Below, in pieces: positions 1 to 7,363 of a stretch of 64,000 nt of DNA. Made by a program: the position numbers and the translations under genes. The number at the start of each line of letters is the position of its first letter. Position 1 is the stretch's first letter. The notes beneath the pieces are model-generated. The model saw only the letters and a program-made list of their open reading frames with translations, was not told the origin of the DNA and ran no database searches. Source of the stretch: an uncultured Eubacteriales bacterium (GTDB lineage Bacteria > Bacillota > Clostridia > Christensenellales > Aristaeellaceae); assembly GCA_900315315.1 (NCBI GenBank), contig OMYT01000010.1, positions 1 to 64,000 of the forward strand. Direction: 5' to 3'.

Positions 1-2
1 GC

Positions 3-101
3 ATTGAGTATGGAGAAGAGGGAATGACCTACAGCGACGCGATGATCCTGCTGACGCAGTACAAGAGCGCACTGGCGAAATATCACAGGAGTCATATGTG
101 A
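3..101 (+). CDS. 3' end of an unidentified gene (partial)
   Basis: An open frame enters from the left edge and stops with TGA at 99-101, giving a 32-residue C-terminus rich in Tyr, Leu and charged residues. It has no start here and the reading is supported only by the absence of stops and by the terminator-like hairpin just downstream, so it could be chance. I do not recognise the family. Confidence 0.4.
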   Translation: MEYGEEGMTYSDAMILLTQYKSALAKYHRSHM

Positions 102-131
102 GAGTGAATTTGGAGGAAAGCTAAAATGAAA

Positions 132-166
132 TTGAAACACGCTACTCAACAGGTAGCATGTTTCAA
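132..166 (-). terminator. Hairpin downstream of the sugar ABC operon
   Basis: Arms 132-145 and 153-166 pair over 14 positions with one mismatch around a 7-nt loop. On the minus strand the hairpin lies about 15 nt after the stop of the permease gene and is followed by a T-rich run, as expected of an intrinsic terminator. It also lies after the plus-strand gene fragment ending at 101 and could serve both. Confidence 0.5.
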
Positions 167-180
167 TGAGTAAGTGGTTT

Positions 181-1050
181 TTATCCTTTGACTGCGCCAG
201 CTGCAACACCTTTGATAATATGCTTTTGGCAAGTTAAATAGAAGATTACGATAGGAAGCAGGCTCAAAATAATCAAAGCCATGGTGGCACCAAGATCTAC
301 ACGACCATAACTTCCTTGCAGATATTGGATATGAATAGGAATGGTTTTATATTTTGTGACATCCAGAACCAGATAAGGCAGGAGGTAATCATTCCAGACC
401 CACATAATCTCAAGAACACCAACGGAGATTAATGTGGGTTTCATCATGGGAAGTACTACGCTAAAGAAAGTGCGGAGAGGACCGCAACCATCGATAGCCG
501 CAGCTTCCTCGATATCAATGGGAATGGATTTGACAAAACCGACGAACATGAATACCGCCAGGCCAGCACCGAATCCGAGATAGACTACGGGAATAGTCCA
601 TGGAGTATCCAAATGCAGGTCACGGGCTGTATTGGCCAAGGTGAACATGACCATTTGGAAAGGAACAACCATGGAAAAAACGCAAAGGTAATAAACAACC
701 TTGGAGAAGGGATCATCCACCCTGGAAATATACCATGCGGCCATGGAAGTGCACAGCAAAATCAGAAAAGTGGAGGCAAGAGTAATGAAAACACTATAGC
801 CAGCAGACTGGTAGAATGGATAGTTCCCGAATGTCATGCCATTAATATAATTATCAAAACCGACAAAAGTCTGAGCATTGGGCAAGGAAAAAAGCTCTGT
901 GTTAACTGCTCCGTTCGCTTTAAAAGAGTTGTACAGTACGATAACGATCGGCATCATCCAGATTATGCTGATAATGGCAAAAACAACCGTCAGAACAACT
1001 TTGCCTGATGTTTGTTTTTCATCAATGTTTTTTCTGATTCGATTTTCCAT
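181..1050 (-). CDS. CUT1 sugar ABC transporter permease (MalG type)
   Basis: Inner-membrane permease of a carbohydrate ABC importer, 289 residues, six predicted membrane spans beginning at about residue 18. The cytoplasmic EAA loop that docks the ATPase is visible as EEAAAIDGCGPLRTFF followed by LPMMKP near residues 181-205. The start codon overlaps the stop of the upstream MalF-type gene by one base, so the two are translationally coupled. No ATPase gene is present in the cluster; CUT1 importers often borrow a shared MsmK-type ATPase encoded elsewhere. The substrate is inferred to be an alpha-glucoside because an alpha-glucosidase gene lies divergently beside the operon; the permease alone does not show this. 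Confidence 0.9.
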   Translation of the reverse strand: MENRIRKNIDEKQTSGKVVLTVVFAIISIIWMMPIVIVLYNSFKANGAVNTELFSLPNAQTFVGFDNYINGMTFGNYPFYQSAGYSVFITLASTFLILLCTSMAAWYISRVDDPFSKVVYYLCVFSMVVPFQMVMFTLANTARDLHLDTPWTIPVVYLGFGAGLAVFMFVGFVKSIPIDIEEAAAIDGCGPLRTFFSVVLPMMKPTLISVGVLEIMWVWNDYLLPYLVLDVTKYKTIPIHIQYLQGSYGRVDLGATMALIILSLLPIVIFYLTCQKHIIKGVAAGAVKG

Positions 1051-1946
1051 TACTGTTGCACCTCCTTGCTACGAGTGGCTCGGAGCTGAATCAAAGCGAT
1101 AGCCGTTACCAAAATGAAGAACAGGACAGCTTTTGCCTGGGCAACACCTCTTTGATTTGCAGTTGTAAAGTTATTAGCGATGTTGAGTGCCAGCATTTCA
1201 GTTAATCCAATACCGCGGCTCGTTGGTGCGCCATTGGTCAGAACAAGGTTCTGGTCATACAGCTTAAAACCATTGGTCAGACTTAAGAAAGTACAGATTG
1301 TGATGGAAGGCATAACATTAGGAAGAACGATATGCCAAAGAGATTTCCAACCATTCGCGCCATCAATTTTGGCAGCTTCCAGCATATCTTCCGGAACCGC
1401 TTGCAGACCAGCAATATAGATGATCATCATATATCCGATTTGCTGCCAACATAAGACAACAATCAGCCCCCAAAAGCCATAATTGGCCTGGATGGACATG
1501 CTGACCGGAAGAGCAGAATTGATAATGGTTTTCCATATATAGCCCAATACAATGCCGCCGATCAGATTTGGCACAAAAAATACACCGCGGAACAAATTGC
1601 TGCCGCGAATTTCTTTAGTAAGGGCGTAGGCCACAGCAAAGGCCAACACATTGATCAGAATCAGTGAAACAACGGCAACCAAAGCTGTAAACCCGAAAGC
1701 ATGCATAAACCCCTCATCACGGAAAGCTTTTAGGTAATTATTAAAGCCTACATATTTTGCGCTGCTGACTGTTGTAAATTTATGGAAGGACAGGAAAATT
1801 CCCTGAATGAACGGCCAGAGAAAACCGATGCAGAAGCAGGCAAATGTTGGCAGAAGAAAAATAGCGAAGTAGCGCTGAATAGGTTTACGAATCAGGGGCG
1901 AAGTGACGGCTCCCGCTGCCGCCCGGCCTGTTTTTTTCACGATCAC
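1050..1946 (-). CDS. CUT1 sugar ABC transporter permease (MalF type)
   Basis: Second permease of the importer, 298 residues. A positively charged N-terminus of about 25 residues precedes the first span; six spans follow. The EAA loop reads LEAAKIDGANGWKSLWHIVLP near residues 190-210, typical of MalF/UgpA-type subunits without the extra periplasmic loop of Escherichia coli MalF. The gene sits between the binding-protein gene (63 bases upstream) and the MalG-type gene with a one-base overlap. Its partner in the pore is the MalG-type subunit. Confidence 0.9.
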   Translation of the reverse strand: MIVKKTGRAAAGAVTSPLIRKPIQRYFAIFLLPTFACFCIGFLWPFIQGIFLSFHKFTTVSSAKYVGFNNYLKAFRDEGFMHAFGFTALVAVVSLILINVLAFAVAYALTKEIRGSNLFRGVFFVPNLIGGIVLGYIWKTIINSALPVSMSIQANYGFWGLIVVLCWQQIGYMMIIYIAGLQAVPEDMLEAAKIDGANGWKSLWHIVLPNVMPSITICTFLSLTNGFKLYDQNLVLTNGAPTSRGIGLTEMLALNIANNFTTANQRGVAQAKAVLFFILVTAIALIQLRATRSKEVQQ

Positions 1947-2009
1947 TCACTCCTTGTCAGTACTGAAAGGGGAGCGGGTATACCCGCTCCCCGAGGAAGG
2001 AAAGTTTAA

Positions 2010-3284
2010 TCAGTGAGTAGCTTCATAGCACTTGGCCCAACCATCCACGAATGCATACTCGAGTTCACCCCAGTCGGCAGTACCGGCGGAATACTGCTCC
2101 AGAGCGGAGACAATACCTGCGCGCCAATTATCGACATCAGGTGTGAAGTTGAAGGCCCAGGTAACAACATATTTGCCAGCATTGAGCAAGGCAGTGGAAT
2201 CATTGAAGAACACGTTATCAGAGTCTTTTGCATTCTTGAAGGGGATGGGGCCGAATTCTTTCGCCATCATTGTGGTGCCCTCATCGCTGGTAACGACCCA
2301 CTTCAGGAAATCCAATGTGGCCTTCTGGTCGGCTTCGGAAGCTTTGGAGTTTACAGCCCAGCAGTTCTCAGTACCGGCGCACAGGGCAGCATTCTCTTCG
2401 CCTTCAACACCGCAGTAGATGGGAATCATGGCCAAATCTTCAGATTTCATTCCATTCTCAATCAAAGTAGCATATTCCCAAGTACCATTCTGGAAGAATA
2501 CGGCCTTTCCAGTATAGAACTCTTCTTCAGCGGCTCCGCCGGTGTAGCCGGACAGCTTCTTCGCATCAGCGGCAGAATCAGAGACATACAGATCCCAAAT
2601 GTTCTTATATGCATTCAGGTAGGTGCCTTTCACGGTGGCGGGCTGCTCGGTAATGCCGTCATCACGGAACTCATAGAACAGAGGCATATTGGTCAGGTGA
2701 CCAGAGAAACGCCAGGAGGAAGAACCATCCAAACCAGCAGAAGTGAAGGCATCAAAACCAAGTTCTGCAGAACGGGCATGGATGTCATCGGCGATTTTCT
2801 TCAGGCTTTCGAAATCTTTGATGTCAGCCACAGTGTAGCCGGCTTTTTCGAGCAGGGCTTTATTGGTGATGATGCCATAGGCTTCATAGCAGTAACCGAC
2901 GGCAACCGTTTCACCATTAGCGTTCTTCAGATTAAAATCAGAGGTGGTCATTTCGTTGATCAGGTCAGTGCCATCCAGTGCGAGTGCATAATCACCCCAA
3001 GTGGCCACACCTTCAGCATTACCGATCTGGAACAGGGTGGGAGCAGCATCCTTCTTTTCCATCTCAGAGGTCAGCGTATCGCTGTATGTGCCGGAAGCGG
3101 CGGTCAGCACTTTAACCGGAACGCCAGTCTGTTTGGTATACTCAGCAGCCAAATCCTGCCACGCCTGATCTGCTTCGGGTTTGAAGTTCAGGTAGTAGAC
3201 CTTGCCGGCTTCGTCAGCAGAAGCCAGGGAGACGATGGTCAGCATCATGGCCAGAGCCAGGAGCAGAGCAACAAACTTCTTCAT
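2010..3284 (-). CDS. Extracellular sugar-binding protein of CUT1 importer
   Basis: Solute-binding protein (family 1, MalE-like), 424 residues from the ATG at 3284, chosen because AAAGGAGAG lies just upstream and the signal peptide MKKFVALLLALAMML follows directly; the longer open frame to 3347 would run through the operator. The export signal ends at a type I site (ASA-DE) and has no lipobox Cys, which is unusual for a Gram-positive binding protein that normally needs a lipid anchor. The mature part begins with a typical YYLNF beta strand and a QAWQDLAAEYTKQTG helix. It captures the sugar and delivers it to the two permeases encoded downstream. Likely repressed through the LacI-type operator in its leader. 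Confidence 0.9.
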   Translation of the reverse strand: MKKFVALLLALAMMLTIVSLASADEAGKVYYLNFKPEADQAWQDLAAEYTKQTGVPVKVLTAASGTYSDTLTSEMEKKDAAPTLFQIGNAEGVATWGDYALALDGTDLINEMTTSDFNLKNANGETVAVGYCYEAYGIITNKALLEKAGYTVADIKDFESLKKIADDIHARSAELGFDAFTSAGLDGSSSWRFSGHLTNMPLFYEFRDDGITEQPATVKGTYLNAYKNIWDLYVSDSAADAKKLSGYTGGAAEEEFYTGKAVFFQNGTWEYATLIENGMKSEDLAMIPIYCGVEGEENAALCAGTENCWAVNSKASEADQKATLDFLKWVVTSDEGTTMMAKEFGPIPFKNAKDSDNVFFNDSTALLNAGKYVVTWAFNFTPDVDNWRAGIVSALEQYSAGTADWGELEYAFVDGWAKCYEATH

Positions 3285-3324
3285 GATATTTCTCTCCTTT
3301 TTTGCGGAAAACCGCGTATTTTCG

Positions 3325-3346
3325 TGATTGGAAACGTTTCCAATCA
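3325..3346. promoter_or_regulatory. LacI-family operator, perfect palindrome
   Basis: A 22-bp perfect palindrome centred on CG at 3335/3336, core GGAAACGTTTCC. It lies immediately downstream of the promoter -10 of the sugar importer, about +5 to +25, the classical position for LacI/GalR repressors, which recognise centred CG palindromes. No LacI-type regulator gene is in the window. Confidence 0.85.
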
Positions 3347-3356
3347 ATCTGGTGAT

Positions 3357-3385
3357 ATTCTAGTTCGGTTTTTCTTCTTTGTCAA
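3357..3385 (-). promoter_or_regulatory. Promoter of the sugar ABC importer operon
   Basis: On the minus strand TTGACA (3385-3380), a 17-bp spacer and TAGAAT (3362-3357) form a near-consensus sigma-A promoter reading into the binding protein gene. Transcription should start near 3350, just before the operator palindrome. Confidence 0.85.
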
Positions 3386-3473
3386 TATATTGTTTTAAAA
3401 ATGTTTTTATATTTTGTTGAGCAATGCACCTATATTTACGAAACAATTCCCGAGCAAAACAATTACAAAAAAG

Positions 3474-3502
3474 TTGACACAAAAACAAGCGCATGGCAAA
3501 AT
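3474..3502 (+). promoter_or_regulatory. Probable promoter of the alpha-glucosidase gene
   Basis: TTGACA at 3474-3479, 17-bp spacer and CAAAAT at 3497-3502 (four of six consensus bases). A 7-bp inverted repeat CATAAAA/TTTTATG (3508-3514, 3527-3533) lies in the leader and may be a second control site or a leader hairpin. Confidence 0.5.
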
Positions 3503-3573
3503 GTAAGCATAAAACAATACAACATATTTTATGTCAAAGCCTTGAGATTTATCGGTTTATCGGAGGAACCACT

Positions 3574-5241
3574 ATGAACAATGAAAAGAGAACCTGGTGG
3601 AAGGAAGCGGTGGTGTACCAGATTTATCCTCGCAGTTTTGCCGACTCCAACGGGGACGGCATCGGGGACCTGAACGGAATCACCGCCCACCTGGACTACC
3701 TGAAAAACCTGGGGATCGACGTGATCTGGGTATCCCCGGTCTACGCGTCGCCGAACCACGACAACGGATACGATATTTCGGACTACCGGGCGATCATGAA
3801 AGAATTCGGCACGATGGAAGACTTCGACCGGATGCTTTCGGAGATCCATGCCCGGGGCATGAAACTGGTGATGGACCTGGTGGCGAACCACTCCTCGGAC
3901 GAGCATGCCTGGTTTGTGGAGAGCCGGAAGGGGAAAGACAATCCCTACCGGGATTACTATATCTGGCAGGACGGAAAGAACGGCGGACCGCCGAACAACT
4001 GGGGCAGCTGCTTCTCCGGATCGGCCTGGGAAAAGGACGAGGAAAGCGGCCAGTATTATCTGCACCTGTTCACGAAAGAACAACCGGACCTGAACTGGGC
4101 GAACACCAAGGTGCGGGAAGGTGTATTCAACATGATGCGCTGGTGGTGCGAAAAGGGCGTGGACGGCTGGCGGATGGACGTGATCGGCATGATCGGCAAA
4201 GAAAACTTTGACGACGGCCCGGTGGCGCCCGGGGCGCTGTACGGCGACTTCGGCCCCTCCTGCATGCACACGGAGACGACCCACCGCTATCTGAGAGAAA
4301 TGCGGAAGGAAGTGCTGGACAAATATGACCTGTTCACGGTGGGCGAGGCCGGCGGCACCACCGAGAGCGCGATCCGCTATGCGAACGAGGACGGATCGGA
4401 GCTAAACATGATCTTCTCCTTCGAGCATACTGATGGGCTGAACGACGGGACGGAGCTGGGCAAATGGAGCGACCACGGCGCACCGCTGAAGGAGGTGCGG
4501 ACGCCCTTCAACCGCTGGCAGACCGAGCTGCAGGGAAAGGCATGGAACACGGTGTACCTCGGGAACCACGACCAGCCCCGGCAGGTAAGCCGGTACGGCA
4601 ATGACAGCGAGCTGTTCCGGGCCCGCAGCGCGAAGATGCTGGCCACGATGATCCACATGATGCGGGGCACGCCCTATGTGTACCAGGGCGAGGAACTGGG
4701 CATGACCAACATCTACTTCACGGACGTGAAGCAGTATGACGACGTGGAAGTGCATAATGCCTGGCGGCAGTGGGTGGAAAGCGGCAAAGTGGACGGGCAG
4801 GATATGCTGAGGTACTTTGCCCGGATCGCCCGGGACAATGCCCGGACGCCCATGCAGTGGAACCGGGAGAAGAACGCCGGATTCACAACCGGGACGCCCT
4901 GGCTGCCGGTGAACAACAACTATCTGCTGATCAACGCGGAGGATCAGGTGAATGATCCGGACAGCGTTTACAACTACTATAAGAAACTGATTGAACTCCG
5001 GCATACCCACGACATTATCGTATACGGAAAGTTCATCCCGCTGCTGGAGAATGACGAGAACGTATACGCCTATGCCCGGGAACTGGACGGGAAACGGCTG
5101 ACGGTGATGCTGAACTGGACGGATCACACGGTGAACTGCACGCTGGCGGAGGAAACGGGCGGCGAGGAGCTGATCTCCAACTATCCGACGCACCAGGCAG
5201 GCAGGCTGCAGCCCTATGAGGCGAGGGTGCTACTTGCGTAA
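3574..5241 (+). CDS. GH13 oligo-alpha-glucosidase (MalL/oligo-1,6-glucosidase type)
   Basis: Cytoplasmic glycoside hydrolase family 13 enzyme, 555 residues, releasing glucose from short alpha-glucosides. Start at 3574 is set by GGAGG at 3562; the upstream in-frame ATG overlaps the promoter. The four GH13 regions are visible: DLVANHSSDEH (about 101-111), DGWRMDVI with nucleophile Asp202, acid/base Glu258 in TVGEAGG, and transition-state Asp333 in LGNHDQPR. The Val after the nucleophile Asp is the residue associated with alpha-1,6 preference, so isomaltose-type substrates are plausible. No signal peptide, fitting intracellular hydrolysis of sugars brought in by the divergent ABC importer. Confidence 0.93.
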   Translation: MNNEKRTWWKEAVVYQIYPRSFADSNGDGIGDLNGITAHLDYLKNLGIDVIWVSPVYASPNHDNGYDISDYRAIMKEFGTMEDFDRMLSEIHARGMKLVMDLVANHSSDEHAWFVESRKGKDNPYRDYYIWQDGKNGGPPNNWGSCFSGSAWEKDEESGQYYLHLFTKEQPDLNWANTKVREGVFNMMRWWCEKGVDGWRMDVIGMIGKENFDDGPVAPGALYGDFGPSCMHTETTHRYLREMRKEVLDKYDLFTVGEAGGTTESAIRYANEDGSELNMIFSFEHTDGLNDGTELGKWSDHGAPLKEVRTPFNRWQTELQGKAWNTVYLGNHDQPRQVSRYGNDSELFRARSAKMLATMIHMMRGTPYVYQGEELGMTNIYFTDVKQYDDVEVHNAWRQWVESGKVDGQDMLRYFARIARDNARTPMQWNREKNAGFTTGTPWLPVNNNYLLINAEDQVNDPDSVYNYYKKLIELRHTHDIIVYGKFIPLLENDENVYAYARELDGKRLTVMLNWTDHTVNCTLAEETGGEELISNYPTHQAGRLQPYEARVLLA

Positions 5242-5318
5242 AAGCGGGATTTGTGGTAAGGTAATCGAAGCACAAGAAAACACCCCATAAGGCTGCTCAA
5301 AACAAGGAGGTCATATCA

Positions 5319-6818
5319 ATGCGTAAACTGGTTGCTTTGCTGTTAGCTCTTTCGCTGGTGCTGGGCCTTGCGTCCACCGCATTTGCCGCAAAGGACTATA
5401 CACTGGACATCTACTGGATCGGAAACAAGGATGACGAAGAGATCCGCAAGGGTGTGGAAGAGGCCGTCAGCGAATATGTTGAACCGCTGATCAAGGCAAA
5501 GGTCGCCTACCACATCATCAACTGGGACGACTGGACCGAGAAGGCCCTGAAGCCCCTGCTGGAAGACGAGAAGATCGACCTGATCTTCACGGCTGACTGG
5601 CGGGACTATGTGCAGGAGATCCTGGCCAACAAGCTGCTGCCGCTGGACGACCAGCTGGAGCAGAACGGAAAGGATATTCTGGAAACCCTGCCGCAGGCAT
5701 TCCTGGACGGCGCAAAGTTCAACGGTGTGCTGTACGGTATTCCGACCAACAAGGAACTGTGCGTGCCCAGCGGCCTGATTGTGAACAAGACGGCAGCCGA
5801 GCAGATCGGCTGGGATCCGGAAAAGGATCCGGTGAAAACCACGGAAGAGCTGGAACCCTATCTGGCCAAATACAAGGAAATGTTCCCGGACCGCTATCCC
5901 TACCTGATGGAAAAGGACCGCTGGTCTGACGAACCCTGGATCCATGAATGGGCCGCCATCGAGGGCGATGCGCTGGACATGAAGATGGCCGCCGATGAGA
6001 ACGGCGAGTTTGACGAAACCATCTACAGCATTTATGAAACAGATGAGCAGGAAGCCCATATCCGCCTGATGCGCAAGTGGGCGGAAGCCGGCTATATCTC
6101 TCCGGAAGCGGCAAATCCCGATTTTGACTACAACAAGGTTTTCGGCACGGGCGAATTCCTGGTGTTCACCCAGCCGCTGAAGGGCAACAACATCAAGTCC
6201 GTGGAGATGTACGGGGCCAACAAGGCGCCGGATGTACCGGACTTTGAGCTGTGCGAGATCATCCTGCAGGACAAGTATCTGGTGACGAACCAGGCCGGCG
6301 GGTCCATGTTCGCGATCCCGAAGACCGGCAAGGCCAAGGCGGCTATGAAGTATCTGAACCTGATGCACAGCGATCCCACGCTGGTGAACCTGATGCTCTA
6401 CGGCAAGGAAGGCGTGAACTACAAGAAGGTCAACGACCAGCAGGTTGAGCTGATCGACGACGCCAACTGGTATGGCCTGCACGGCGGCGCCTGGACCGTG
6501 GGCAACACCAAGCTGCAGTATGTGCTGACCACCGAGGATCCGGAAAAGAACGCGATGCTGCAGTCCTACGCGGACGACGCGAAGAAGACTGCTTCCTACG
6601 GTTTCCGTCTGGACAGAAGCAAGTGTCAGGAACAGCTGGATGCCGTGGCGGAAGTGGTGAAGAAGTATGAGCGCGGGCTGATGGTCGGCGCGGTGGATCC
6701 GGACGATCCAGAACTTGGCCTGGAAGCGTTCCGCAAGGCGCTGAAGGATGCGGGGATTGATGAGCTGAAGGCGGAAGTTGAAGCGCAGTATGCTACGTGG
6801 AAGGATTCATTAAAGTAA
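5319..6818 (+). CDS. Extracellular solute-binding protein with DUF3502 C-terminus (LipO type)
   Basis: Secreted binding protein, 499 residues, with signal peptide MRKLVALLLALSLVLG and type I cleavage after AFA; again no lipobox Cys. The C-terminal 60 residues (YGFRLDR...WKDSL) match the DUF3502 domain found in LipO-like binding proteins of complex-carbohydrate importers. A strong AAGGAGG lies 8 nt before the ATG. No permease genes accompany it; it follows the alpha-glucosidase gene by 77 bases and may be cotranscribed with it, feeding a transporter encoded elsewhere. Substrate is unknown; a saccharide is the reasonable inference. Confidence 0.85.
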   Translation: MRKLVALLLALSLVLGLASTAFAAKDYTLDIYWIGNKDDEEIRKGVEEAVSEYVEPLIKAKVAYHIINWDDWTEKALKPLLEDEKIDLIFTADWRDYVQEILANKLLPLDDQLEQNGKDILETLPQAFLDGAKFNGVLYGIPTNKELCVPSGLIVNKTAAEQIGWDPEKDPVKTTEELEPYLAKYKEMFPDRYPYLMEKDRWSDEPWIHEWAAIEGDALDMKMAADENGEFDETIYSIYETDEQEAHIRLMRKWAEAGYISPEAANPDFDYNKVFGTGEFLVFTQPLKGNNIKSVEMYGANKAPDVPDFELCEIILQDKYLVTNQAGGSMFAIPKTGKAKAAMKYLNLMHSDPTLVNLMLYGKEGVNYKKVNDQQVELIDDANWYGLHGGAWTVGNTKLQYVLTTEDPEKNAMLQSYADDAKKTASYGFRLDRSKCQEQLDAVAEVVKKYERGLMVGAVDPDDPELGLEAFRKALKDAGIDELKAEVEAQYATWKDSLK

Positions 6819-6858
6819 GGGGGCTTTCCGATCGCCCCTGTACATATCCCTTCGGGGG
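6819..6858 (+). repeat. Hairpin element, TTTCCGATC-loop family (copy 1)
   Basis: Starts directly after the stop codon of the binding protein gene. Stem GGGGC/GCCCC around the loop TTTCCGATC, followed by a CCC-TTCG-GGG mini-hairpin. Belongs to the dispersed family also seen at 16977, 17038, 35807, 37702, 40055, 47910, 50326 (partial) and 53410. It may also act as the terminator of the preceding gene, although no T-run follows. Confidence 0.8.
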
Positions 6859-6957
6859 AAAACGGACAAGACCACCCCCTTTCCCCCTGCCCCCTTCCCC
6901 ACGCAGATACAAGTCTTTTATATTAATTGACTTGCGTGGGGACGGGGATTGTTTAGT

Positions 6958-7021
6958 GGTGGGGCTTCGCCCCACCGCCCTCAATAATCGTCCCCCTTGG
7001 CACAGTGTAAAACCAAGGGGG
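6958..7021 (+). terminator. Two hairpins, second with terminator character
   Basis: First hairpin 6958-6976: GGTGGGG/CCCCACC with CTTCG loop. Second hairpin: arms 6992-7000 and 7013-7021 (CCCCCTTGG/CCAAGGGGG) followed on the plus strand by ATGTGTTTTTT. It separates the plus-strand binding protein gene from the convergent feo cluster. An imperfect stem CCCCACGC...GCGTGGGG (about 6898-6941) lies just before. Confidence 0.55.
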
Positions 7022-7034
7022 ATGTGTTTTTTGT

Positions 7035-7187
7035 TTATGATTTGCGGTTGCAGAGGTTGCAGCCTTCACAGCTGCAACCGCAACTGCAGCTGCCTTTGCC
7101 TTGTTTTTTGCGTTTGCGGATCCGCAGGACGGCCAGGACGACGGCAATGCCGACGGCTGCGAGGATCAGGATATCTGAGAGATTCAT
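7035..7187 (-). CDS. FeoB-associated Cys-rich membrane protein
   Basis: A 50-residue protein too short for usual ORF calling. AGGAAG precedes the ATG at 7187. Residues 4-22 form one hydrophobic span (ILILAAVGIAVVLAVL), followed by a basic patch RIRKRKK and a C-terminus with six Cys in CSCGCSCEGCNLC spacing. This organisation matches the small Cys-rich proteins encoded downstream of feoB in Firmicutes, thought to assist ferrous iron delivery or FeoB assembly in place of FeoC. It lies 176 bases after the feoB stop; the gap carries two repeat elements, so cotranscription is likely but not certain. Confidence 0.82.
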   Translation of the reverse strand: MNLSDILILAAVGIAVVLAVLRIRKRKKQGKGSCSCGCSCEGCNLCNRKS

Positions 7188-7250
7188 TGTTCATCTTCCT
7201 TTCAGGGGAGAGGGGATTCACTCCTGTTACGGGGTTTAACCTGTTCCGAA

Positions 7251-7280
7251 GGAGATCCCTCCACTTCGGTCGGGATGACA
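7251..7280 (+). repeat. GAGATCC...GGATGACA repeat (copy 1)
   Basis: Reads GGAGATCCCT through CGGGATGACA with a short inverted repeat. Closely similar copies are at 7326-7353, 50358-50387 and, in frame, inside mfd at 54973-55000. Lies in the feoB to Cys-rich gene gap. Confidence 0.75.
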
Positions 7281-7325
7281 CGGGAAGGGGATGCGCTACT
7301 GTGATGGGGTTTTGCCTGTTACGGG

Positions 7326-7353
7326 CAAGATCTCGACTTTGTTCGGGATGACA
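7326..7353 (+). repeat. GAGATCC...GGATGACA repeat (copy 2, diverged)
   Basis: Second copy in the same gap, with CAAGATCTCGAC at its left end and the conserved TTCGGGATGACA at its right end, 11 bases from the feoB stop codon. Confidence 0.65.
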
Positions 7354-7363
7354 TGGGAAAAGG

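Noticed and set aside
3493-3573. Upstream ATG as start of the alpha-glucosidase
   Set aside because: It lies within the promoter, lacks a ribosome site, and the ATG at 3574 has GGAGG and the family's usual N-terminus.
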